A DNA stretch of 12,359 bases from Dehalococcoidia bacterium (GTDB taxonomy: Bacteria; Chloroflexota; Dehalococcoidia; Bin125), in NCBI GenBank assembly GCA_007571275.1, contig RKRS01000190.1, positions 1 through 12,359 on the forward strand, in the 5' to 3' direction. Position 1 is the stretch's first letter. Each line of letters begins with the position of its first letter. The position numbers and the translations under genes were made by a program. Below, one piece after another: positions 1 to 6,269 of this stretch. The notes under the pieces were generated by a model. It was not told the DNA's origin. It saw only the letters and a list, made by a program, of their open reading frames with translations, and made no database searches.

Positions 1-717
1 GCCTCCACGATTCCCAATCTGGTCGCCTACGACCCGGCCTACGCCTACGAGATCGCCGTCATTGTGCAGGAAGGCATACGCCGAATGCACGATGAAGACG
101 AGAGCGTCTTCTATTACGTCACCGTCGAAAACGAGTCCTACGTTCAGCCGCCAATGCCCGAGTCCGAAATTGTTCGTCAGGGCATTCTGCGTGGCATCTA
201 TCCGATCTCCCCGTGCGAAGCCCCGCAGGCGCGGCTCCTGGGCAGTGGACCGATCCTCAACGAGGTCCGACGCGCGCAGGAGATCTTGCGCGACGAATAC
301 CACATCCGAACCGACGTCTGGTCGGTGACGTCATATACCGAGCTGCGCCGCGAGGCCCTGCAGGTTGATCGTTGGAATCGGCTCCATCCTCTGGAGGAAG
401 CGCGCAAGTCATGGCTGGAAACCTCGTTGGGCGAGTGCGACGCGCCGATCGTCGCTGCCACTGACTACACCGCATCGCTTCCCGACCTGGTCGCCCGCTG
501 GTTGCCCGGTCCGCTGACAGCATTGGGCACCGACGGATTTGGTCGCTCCGACACGCGAGAGGCGTTGCGCGATTTCTTCGAAGTCGATGCGAATCACGTG
601 GTCTGGTCAGTGCTGAGTGCGCTCAGTCGCCGTGACGAAGTTGACGGAGATGTGCTGCTTCAGGCTCGCGCTCAGCTTGGCATCGATCCGACTCGGACCG
701 ATCCGATGCTCCGTTAG
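1..717 (+). CDS. aceE: Pyruvate dehydrogenase E1 component, homodimeric type (3' part)
   Basis: This is the C-terminal 238 residues of a gene that enters from the left edge; the frame is open from base 1 to the TAG at 715-717. The visible protein begins ASTIPNLVAYDPAYAYEIAV, which closely resembles the TIPNxxxYDPxYAYEVAVI stretch of E. coli-type AceE. It continues with the YYYVT, ESYVQPPMPE, LGSGPILNEV and VTSYTELRREA blocks and a C-terminal DGFGRSDTREALRDFFEVDA block typical of the transketolase C-terminal domain. E1 uses thiamine diphosphate to decarboxylate pyruvate and reductively acetylate the lipoyl group of E2. Only the C-terminal domain is seen, so the ThDP site cannot be checked. The E2 gene starts 9 bases after the stop and E3 follows, which supports the assignment as the first gene of a pyruvate dehydrogenase operon. 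Confidence 0.93.
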   Translation, partial: ASTIPNLVAYDPAYAYEIAVIVQEGIRRMHDEDESVFYYVTVENESYVQPPMPESEIVRQGILRGIYPISPCEAPQARLLGSGPILNEVRRAQEILRDEYHIRTDVWSVTSYTELRREALQVDRWNRLHPLEEARKSWLETSLGECDAPIVAATDYTASLPDLVARWLPGPLTALGTDGFGRSDTREALRDFFEVDANHVVWSVLSALSRRDEVDGDVLLQARAQLGIDPTRTDPMLR

Positions 718-726
718 GGAATCAAC

Positions 727-2124
727 ATGACGACCACTGCATCCGACGCCAGCGCCGTCCTCCTGCCCGATTTGGGCGAGGACATTGAAGAGGCGGACGT
801 TCTGCAGATTTACGTGCGTGTTGGTGACCTCATAGCGATTGAGCAGCCACTCATCGAGATCGAGACCGAGAAAGCCACGCTCGACTTGCCATCGCCAGTC
901 GCAGGCACGGTGAGCGCCATTCACGTGCGTCCCGGCGACACGATTCGGCCTGGCGATCCAGTTCTCAGCATCGAACGCGTTGTCTCAGCAGCCCCCGTCG
1001 ATTCCGCGATTCCGGAACCTGAGCAAACATCAACCCCTGCTCAGGCTCAACGTGTGGTAACCCAGCAACCGCCGACGCCCCCTGACACACCCACTGCTGA
1101 AATCCGTGAGCAGCGCTCGCCCGGGCCGGCTCCGCTTGTAGCCGAGCAGTCAGCCCCGATCCCACACGTCCCGCTTGCCGCGCCGCCGCCGTTGGCCGAA
1201 GGGGATCTGGAATCAAGACCAGTGTTCGCATCGCCATCGGTGCGACGATTTGCCCGTGAGATCGGCGTAGATATTCGCAGCGTCAGCGGCAGAGGCCCTG
1301 CCGGACGAATCGACATCGAGGACGTCAAGCGACACTCGAGGGAGGCGCCGATCCAGGCGCCAGCCACCAACCATACGGCGGTCTCACCCGGCCCACTGCC
1401 CGACTTCACCGAGTTCGGAGCGGTTGAGCGTGTCTCGATGAGCCGACTGCGCCGCACGATCAAGCGGAACATGACGCTCTCCTGGCACGAAGTTCCTCAC
1501 GTCACCCTGTTCCATACGGCGGACGTGACCGAACTGGAACAGGTTCGCCGCGACTATCGAGGCCGTGCGGAAGAGGCCGGCGGCCGATTGACCATCACCG
1601 CCATCCTGCTCAAAATCACCGCCGCGGCATTGAAGGCGCATCCACACGTCAACAGCTCCATCGACGCCGAGAATGACGAGCTGGTGCTCAAGCGTTATGT
1701 GCATCTGGGCGTTGCCGTTGATACACCGAGAGGCCTGGTCGTTCCCGTGATTCGTGATGTCGATCAGAAGAACATCATTCAGCTCTCGGTGGAGTTGACC
1801 GATGTCTCAGAGCGGGCTCGCGCGGGTGAGCTTGGGCTTCAGGACTTCCGCGGTAGCAGCTTCACCGTGACTAACCTTGGCGGCTTGGGTACGGGACACT
1901 TCACGCCAATCATTCACCATCCCAACACGGCGATTCTGGGGATTGGGCGAGCGGAACGTCGACCGGTCTGGTCGGAACCCCTGGGCAACTGGCAGCCGCG
2001 AAGCATTCTGCCGCTCTCGTTTACCTTTGACCATCGCGTGATGGACGGAGCTGATGGAGCACGATTCATGACCTGGATCGCCGATGTCATTCGCCAACCG
2101 CTCGTGTTGGCGCTCGGGAGTTAG
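727..2124 (+). CDS. aceF: Dihydrolipoamide acetyltransferase, E2 of pyruvate dehydrogenase
   Basis: The 465-residue protein has the standard E2 layout. Residues about 10-85 form one lipoyl domain with the lipoylation motif IETEKATLD (Lys49). A Pro/Ala/Gln-rich flexible linker covers about 88-165. The peripheral subunit-binding domain is at about 167-203 (ASPSVRRFAREIGVDI, then GRGPAGRIDIEDV). The catalytic acyltransferase domain runs from about 235 to the end and carries the active-site motif FDHRVMDG (His436, Asp440). It transfers the acetyl group from lipoamide to CoA and forms the core of the complex. A single lipoyl domain is fewer than the three of E. coli AceF but common elsewhere. The ATG has an AGGGA ribosome site overlapping the aceE stop (716-720). 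The C-terminus is only three bases from the lpd start, so co-translation is likely. Confidence 0.95.
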   Translation: MTTTASDASAVLLPDLGEDIEEADVLQIYVRVGDLIAIEQPLIEIETEKATLDLPSPVAGTVSAIHVRPGDTIRPGDPVLSIERVVSAAPVDSAIPEPEQTSTPAQAQRVVTQQPPTPPDTPTAEIREQRSPGPAPLVAEQSAPIPHVPLAAPPPLAEGDLESRPVFASPSVRRFAREIGVDIRSVSGRGPAGRIDIEDVKRHSREAPIQAPATNHTAVSPGPLPDFTEFGAVERVSMSRLRRTIKRNMTLSWHEVPHVTLFHTADVTELEQVRRDYRGRAEEAGGRLTITAILLKITAAALKAHPHVNSSIDAENDELVLKRYVHLGVAVDTPRGLVVPVIRDVDQKNIIQLSVELTDVSERARAGELGLQDFRGSSFTVTNLGGLGTGHFTPIIHHPNTAILGIGRAERRPVWSEPLGNWQPRSILPLSFTFDHRVMDGADGARFMTWIADVIRQPLVLALGS

Positions 2125-2127
2125 CTC

Positions 2128-3561
2128 GTGGTCAACGACAACTCTCCGACCAGCGACAAGCTACGCCTGGTCGTGCTCGGAGCCGGGCCCGGCGGCTACC
2201 CCGCCGCCTTTCACGCCGCCGAACGAGGTCTGGACGTCACCCTCGTCGATACCCGCCCACAGCCGGGAGGCGTCTGTCTCTACGAGGGATGCATCCCGTC
2301 CAAAGCGTTTCTGCATGTCGGCAAATTAATCCGCGAGGCCCGCCATGCCTCCGAGTGGGGAGTCTCGTTTGGCGAGCCTGATATCGATGTCGATGCCCTG
2401 CGCGACTGGAAGGACAGCGTTGTCCGCAAGATGACCAATGGCCTCGGGCTCCTGCGTCGGCAGCACAACGTTCAGTATCAACAGGGCTACGGACGCATTC
2501 GGGACGCCAGTCAGCTCAATGTCGAATCCAACAGCGAGGTTCTACCAGTCGACTTCGACGCGCTGATTGTGGCCACCGGCTCAACACCGATCACGCCGCG
2601 ATCTCTGCAAATCGAGTCAGATCGCGTCATGGACTCGACCGACGCGCTGGAGCTGCGAGACGTGCCCGAGTCGTTGTTGGTGATCGGCGGAGGCTACATC
2701 GGCCTGGAACTGGGGACCGTCTACGCGGAATTGGGCGCTGAAGTGACGGTTGTCGAGTCGCTGCCGCAGATTCTTACTGGTGTCGAGCACGATCTCGTGC
2801 GCGTATTGGCGCGCAGCCTCCGCGCACGCCTGAAGGCGATCAAGGTCAACACCACCGTGGTCTCGCTGGCCGAGGTTGAGGGGGGGATTGAGGCGGTCAT
2901 CGCCGACAAAGAGGGCGTCGAACGCACTGAGCGCTTCGAGCGTGTCCTGATCGCAACCGGGCGTCGCCCGAACAGCGCAGGACTCGGTCTCCACCGCACC
3001 CGCGTCCACATCGACGACAGCGGATTCATCCTCACCGATGTCCAGCGGCGGACCGCTGAGCCTTCGATTTTTGCTATCGGCGATGTCGCTGGTGAGCCGA
3101 TGTTGGCCCATAAGGCGACGGCCGAGGCTTCGGTCGCGGTTGAGGCGATTGTCGGTGAACCATCGTCGTTCCGCCCGCTTGCCGTACCTGCAGTCATCTT
3201 CACTGATCCCGAGATTGCCTGGTGCGGACTGACACAGTCCGACGCCACAGCGTTGGATATTGACGCCGTGACCGTGAGCTTCCCATGGGCGGCGCTGGGA
3301 CGCGCGAGCGCGTCCGGCCGCAACGATGGCCTGACGCGGCTCGTGATCGAGCGTGGCTCGGAGCGAATCCTGGGCATGCAGATCGTCGGGCCGGGCGCGG
3401 GAGAGCTGATCGGTGAAGGAGTGCTGGCCGTTGAGATGGGAGCGCGAGCCTCCGATCTCGCTGAATCCATCCACGCCCACCCGACGTTGAACGAGTCGAT
3501 CATGGAAGCGGCCCAGGTCTTCTTTGGCCGCAGTCCTCATTACGTCAACCGACGACGTTAG
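2128..3561 (+). CDS. lpdA: Dihydrolipoamide dehydrogenase (E3)
   Basis: The 477-residue flavoprotein reoxidises dihydrolipoamide on E2 and passes electrons through FAD to NAD+. Its features are the N-terminal FAD dinucleotide fold LVVLGAGPGGYPAA (about 14-27), the redox disulfide in GGVCLYEGCIPSK (Cys50, Cys55), the NAD-binding LLVIGGGYIGLELG, the second FAD motif IFAIGDVAGEPMLAHKA, and the C-terminal catalytic dyad in HAHPTLNE (His451, Glu456 by count). The start is GTG at 2128, preceded by GGGAG at 2116-2120 inside the end of aceF. Its length and motifs match the family. Its position directly behind E1 and E2 argues for the pyruvate complex, although one E3 often serves several 2-oxoacid dehydrogenases and the glycine cleavage system. 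Confidence 0.95.
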   Translation: MVNDNSPTSDKLRLVVLGAGPGGYPAAFHAAERGLDVTLVDTRPQPGGVCLYEGCIPSKAFLHVGKLIREARHASEWGVSFGEPDIDVDALRDWKDSVVRKMTNGLGLLRRQHNVQYQQGYGRIRDASQLNVESNSEVLPVDFDALIVATGSTPITPRSLQIESDRVMDSTDALELRDVPESLLVIGGGYIGLELGTVYAELGAEVTVVESLPQILTGVEHDLVRVLARSLRARLKAIKVNTTVVSLAEVEGGIEAVIADKEGVERTERFERVLIATGRRPNSAGLGLHRTRVHIDDSGFILTDVQRRTAEPSIFAIGDVAGEPMLAHKATAEASVAVEAIVGEPSSFRPLAVPAVIFTDPEIAWCGLTQSDATALDIDAVTVSFPWAALGRASASGRNDGLTRLVIERGSERILGMQIVGPGAGELIGEGVLAVEMGARASDLAESIHAHPTLNESIMEAAQVFFGRSPHYVNRRR

Positions 3562-3570
3562 GGCTCGACG

Positions 3571-4437
3571 ATGTTGATCGAACTCGGCGGTCAAACGCTC
3601 GACGCAACCGACCGATGCCTCGTGATGGGCATCCTCAACGTCGCAACTGATTCTCCCGTGAGCGAATCGATTGTCGATGTCGGGAGCGCGCCGCGTCGAG
3701 CCGATCAGTTACGAGCCGCCGGCGCTGTGATCATTGACGTCGGGGCCCAGTCCACGCGCACTGGCGCCGCGCAAGTATCGCCAGCGGAAGAGATCGCCCG
3801 CGTTGCCCCGGTGATCGCGATGTTGGTCGCCGAGGGTCATCTGGTCTCTGTCGATACCTGGACCGCTGAGGTCGCGCGGGCTGCGGTTGACGCGGGCGCG
3901 CATTTGATCAACGACATCACTGGCGCCGATCCGTCAACGGTTGCGGTCGCGGTCGAGACGAACACGCCGATCGCCGTGATGCATATGCGCGGCAAACCAC
4001 AGCGGCACCGCGAGGCCACGCATGAGTACCAGGATGTGGCGCTTGAAGTGCGCGGCTATCTCGACCGTCGCGCTCGGGAGATTGAAGCCGCTGGCGCGCC
4101 GGATGTCTGGATTGATCCGGGATTTCAATTCGGTCGGGGGCTGAGCGATAACCTGCGGTTGCTTCTCGATCTGCCCAATCTCTCGAACCTGGGGCATCCG
4201 GTACTGATCTCGGCCTCGCGTAAGGGCTTCCTGGCCGAGATGTTAGGGCACGGAGAGCTACGCTCCCACGACGCGCAGAGCAGGCCAGGCATGATGGAGG
4301 CGACGATTGCGTTCAATGTGCTCGCAGCTTGGATGGGTGCGCACGTCGTCCGCGTGCACGATGTACAAGAGGTCGCCTGGGCGCTGAACATCTCCGCCGC
4401 GGCGCGTGGCATGCAGCGCGAAGCGACATCACGATAA
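3571..4437 (+). CDS. folP: Dihydropteroate synthase, divergent in the first pterin loop
   Basis: The 288-residue protein has the TIM-barrel signatures of dihydropteroate synthase, which joins p-aminobenzoate to hydroxymethyl-dihydropterin diphosphate in folate synthesis. Visible motifs are VMGILNV (18-24), IIDVGAQSTRTGA (54-66), VSVDT (92-96), LINDITGAD (112-120), VMHMRGKP (136-143), DPGFQFGRG (182-190), SASRKGF (214-220) and RVHDV (261-265). The usual catalytic Asn, Thr-Arg, Asp, Ser-Arg-Lys and Arg-x-His positions are therefore present. The loop normally reading TPDSFSDGG is replaced by ATDSPVSES, and GGESTRPG reads GAQSTRTG. It starts 9 bases after lpd with a weak AGGG (3560-3563) as ribosome site. 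No other folate gene is in view. It is either the working enzyme with an unusual loop or a DHPS-like paralogue with a shifted substrate. Confidence 0.82.
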   Translation: MLIELGGQTLDATDRCLVMGILNVATDSPVSESIVDVGSAPRRADQLRAAGAVIIDVGAQSTRTGAAQVSPAEEIARVAPVIAMLVAEGHLVSVDTWTAEVARAAVDAGAHLINDITGADPSTVAVAVETNTPIAVMHMRGKPQRHREATHEYQDVALEVRGYLDRRAREIEAAGAPDVWIDPGFQFGRGLSDNLRLLLDLPNLSNLGHPVLISASRKGFLAEMLGHGELRSHDAQSRPGMMEATIAFNVLAAWMGAHVVRVHDVQEVAWALNISAAARGMQREATSR

Positions 4438-4438
4438 A

Positions 4439-4480
4439 CTCCCTGCAACAGGGACATACACAGGCAAGTGTTTGCAGGAG
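4439..4480 (+). promoter_or_regulatory. Alternative stem-loops that can cover the ribosome site of the zinc-ribbon gene
   Basis: In the 52-base gap after folP, bases 4439-4448 (CTCCCTGCAA) can pair with 4472-4480 (TTGCAGGAG), giving nine pairs with one bulged C and a 23-base loop. The 3' arm contains the Shine-Dalgarno GCAGGAG of the next gene. A competing local hairpin, CCCTG-CAA-CAGGG (4441-4453), uses the same 5' arm and would free the ribosome site. The pairing is read directly from the sequence; a regulatory role is inference. Confidence 0.3.
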
Positions 4481-4489
4481 ACTGACGAT

Positions 4490-4690
4490 ATGCCCGTCTA
4501 CACCTATCGCTGCGAACTGTGCAGCGAGAGCTTTGAGAAGATTCGTCCGATGTCTCAGGCCTCGGAGCCACAACCCTGTCCGACTTGCGAGGCTGCGTCG
4601 GAGCGTGTGGTGGCCGGTATCTTCGAGAACAACTCAAGCAAGAACCGATCCGCCAACTTCCCCAAGCGCAAGCGCTACACCAACTGGTAA
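4490..4690 (+). CDS. FmdB-family small zinc-ribbon protein
   Basis: The 66-residue protein begins MPVYTYRCELCSESFEKIR and has a second CxxC in QPCPTCEAAS, followed by a basic, Asn/Lys-rich tail. This is the pattern of FmdB/CxxC_CXXC_SSSS proteins: a short N-terminal zinc ribbon with two CxxC pairs and a disordered C-terminus. The family is widespread but its job is not settled; it was named for a putative regulator next to formamidase, and a regulatory or scaffold role is usual speculation. The ATG at 4490 was chosen over upstream in-frame starts because the MPxYxYxC start is family-typical and GCAGGAG lies at 4474-4480. It is followed after 20 bases by the thioredoxin-TPR gene. Confidence 0.85.
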   Translation: MPVYTYRCELCSESFEKIRPMSQASEPQPCPTCEAASERVVAGIFENNSSKNRSANFPKRKRYTNW

Positions 4691-4710
4691 TCGACCCTAC
4701 GGAGAGCCGC

Positions 4711-5802
4711 ATGACACAGCGTCCGCCTGACCCGATCCCGTTTCCCCGCGACCGAGTCCAACGCGGCGCGCCTCAGCCTCCCCCGCAACAGCAGCCTTCG
4801 CAGCCATCCGGGCCGGTGATCTACTCCGCCTCCGGACAGCCCATGCGCCGCGTACAGCAAGCGCCTCCAACACCGCCCCCGGCGCCAATCCCGATGCGGC
4901 AAGCGCCGCCGCCGTCCGAGCAGGAACCGCCGTCATCGGAGCCGCAGGGTTTGCATGGACATGTCGCCGTGGTGATCGATTCAACCGACGCCACGTTCCA
5001 GCAGGATGTGCTCCAGCGCTCGCACGAGCTGCCCGTCATTGTCGATTGTTGGGCGCCCTGGTGCGGACCCTGTCGCGTACTCGGCCCGATCCTCGAGAAA
5101 CTGGCATACGAGCGCGATGGTCAACTCCAGCTCGTCAAAGTCAATACGGACGAGAATCCACAGGTCGCGCGCGCCCTCCAGGTTGAAGGAATCCCGGCGG
5201 TGTTCGCTTTTGTCGGCGGACAGCTCGTCAACAAGTTCGTCGGCGCTATCCCCGAGGAACAGGTGCGAGCGTTCTTTGACTCGTTGATTCCCTCAGAGGC
5301 GGATATCAAGGCCGCCGAGGGTTATCGCATGATGCAGGAAAACCAGATTCCCATCGCGCGCCTCCATTTCGAGGCGGCGCTGGACGAGAATCCCGATCAT
5401 GAGCCCGCCGGCGTTGGACTGGCGGCAGTCCTGGTCCGCATGGGCGAGACCGAGCGAGCTGCGCAGCTCGCCCGCCGCTGGCCCAGCCACCCGATGAGCA
5501 GGAGCGTCCTGATCTCGATGGAGCTGTCGTCCGCGCTCGAGGGTTACGAAGCTGACGAAATCCGCCGCGCCGTCGCTGTTGCCCCCGACGATCCGATGTC
5601 CCGATATCGGCACGGCTGCCTGCTCGCCCTGGAGGGTCAGTGGATGCAGGCGCTGGACGAACTGCTTGAGTCGGTCAAGATCGACAAGTCAGCGAATGAC
5701 GAGGTGGCGCGCAAGTGTTTGCTCGGCATTTTCGCCATGCTCGGCGATGACCAGCCAGTGGTTGTGGAATATCGGAAGCGCTTGGGGCGGCTGCTCTTCT
5801 GA
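4711..5802 (+). CDS. Thioredoxin-TPR protein (YbbN/CnoX-like) with proline-rich N-terminus
   Basis: The 363-residue protein is read from ATG 4711, which has GGAGAG at 4701-4706; the frame is open further upstream, but that would run through the zinc-ribbon gene. Residues 1-80 are rich in Pro, Gln and Ser and look disordered. A thioredoxin fold follows (about 86-195) with VDCWAPWCGPCR (active-site WCGPC at 117-121) and the cis-proline site in VEGIPAVFAF. Residues about 205-363 are helical with TPR-like repeats (for example YRMMQENQIPIARLHFEAAL and EALDENPDHEPAGVGLA-type spacing). This matches the domain order of YbbN/CnoX, a chaperone-redox protein of E. coli, but here the full WCGPC is kept, so oxidoreductase activity is plausible. 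There is no signal peptide, so it is probably cytoplasmic. The long N-terminal extension is not part of the usual family layout. Confidence 0.88.
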   Translation: MTQRPPDPIPFPRDRVQRGAPQPPPQQQPSQPSGPVIYSASGQPMRRVQQAPPTPPPAPIPMRQAPPPSEQEPPSSEPQGLHGHVAVVIDSTDATFQQDVLQRSHELPVIVDCWAPWCGPCRVLGPILEKLAYERDGQLQLVKVNTDENPQVARALQVEGIPAVFAFVGGQLVNKFVGAIPEEQVRAFFDSLIPSEADIKAAEGYRMMQENQIPIARLHFEAALDENPDHEPAGVGLAAVLVRMGETERAAQLARRWPSHPMSRSVLISMELSSALEGYEADEIRRAVAVAPDDPMSRYRHGCLLALEGQWMQALDELLESVKIDKSANDEVARKCLLGIFAMLGDDQPVVVEYRKRLGRLLF

Positions 5803-5852
5803 GTCGGACTGACCTGGCACGACTTGGTGGAGCCGACCGCAGCTCCGCTGTC
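5803..5852. other. Short convergent gap, no clear terminator
   Basis: The 50 bases between the convergent stop codons hold only a weak five-pair inverted repeat, GGAGC (5829-5833) and GCTCC (5842-5846). There is no T-tract on either strand, so an intrinsic terminator cannot be called with confidence. Confidence 0.4.
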
Positions 5853-6179
5853 CTAGAGGTCGTCTTCCGTGCCGCGCGTGTACCACTGACGGGTGCGCCA
5901 CCATGGCATCGGAGTTTCGTCATCGATCCGCTTGGCGCGATTGCGAATCGCCCAGATGAATACCGCGAGCGTCGCGCCGACGAAACAGAAGGGAATGAAC
6001 AGGGACGTGGCGAGCGTCTCATCCGAGACATGGAAGCTGTCTTCTTCTTCACCACCGGCTTCCGCCACCTGCAACGGCTCTTGCATGGCGTACTCGCCCG
6101 CCGCCGCCGCGCCAAGCGTCAACGCGCTCAACCCACCGACCACGAGCAGCGCCAAGAGCATCTGTCGAAGCTGAGACAT
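5853..6179 (-). CDS. Small membrane protein, unrecognised
   Basis: I do not recognise this 108-residue protein. The start at 6179 (MSQLRQMLLALLVV) is preferred to one further upstream because GAGGGG sits nine bases before it and a hydrophobic leader begins at once. Residues 6-24 are a hydrophobic segment ending in LTLGAAAAGEYA, which could be a signal peptide with cleavage near the alanines. An exported linker with an acidic patch (EEED, 44-47) follows, then a second membrane segment at about 57-78 (LFIPFCFVGATLAVFIWAI). A positive stop-transfer RNRAKR comes next, then a Trp/Arg-rich cytoplasmic tail (MPWWRTRQWYTR). The expected topology is N-outside, C-inside. It is divergent from the thioredoxin-fusion gene at 6270 and convergent with the TPR gene, so it is its own transcript. 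Coding is supported by the ribosome site and the coherent membrane pattern. Confidence 0.65.
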   Translation of the reverse strand: MSQLRQMLLALLVVGGLSALTLGAAAAGEYAMQEPLQVAEAGGEEEDSFHVSDETLATSLFIPFCFVGATLAVFIWAIRNRAKRIDDETPMPWWRTRQWYTRGTEDDL

Positions 6180-6209
6180 TGGATCACACCCCTCAACTAT
6201 TCTTCCCGT

Positions 6210-6238
6210 AGTGTCGCGCCAACCGCTGGCAGCGTCAA
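6210..6238 (-). promoter_or_regulatory. Candidate sigma-70-type promoter for the small membrane protein
   Basis: On the minus strand, TTGACG (6238-6233) lies 17 bases before GACACT (6215-6210). The -35 box is near consensus and the -10 is weak but keeps the A at position 2 and the final T. Transcription would start near 6203, leaving a leader of about 24 bases with the GAGGGG ribosome site. Confidence 0.4.
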
Positions 6239-6257
6239 TCGCGCGCCAAATCAACGT

Positions 6258-6263
6258 TAGACT
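6258..6263 (+). promoter_or_regulatory. Candidate -10 element (TAGACT) for leaderless transcription of the thioredoxin-fusion gene
   Basis: TAGACT fits the TAnnnT form of a -10 box and ends six bases before the ATG at 6270, so transcription would begin at or next to the start codon. No Shine-Dalgarno-like sequence precedes this ATG, and an in-frame TAG at 6258-6260 rules out an earlier start. No good -35 box is visible. Confidence 0.4.
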
Positions 6264-6269
6264 GCGCAT

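Noticed and set aside
2617..3594. A 325-codon open frame on the minus strand
   Set aside because: It lies entirely over the well-supported E3 gene, has no recognisable motif, and long antisense frames are common in GC-rich coding DNA.
5829..5846. Inverted repeat in the convergent gap as a bidirectional terminator
   Set aside because: Only five pairs with an eight-base loop and no T-run on either strand.
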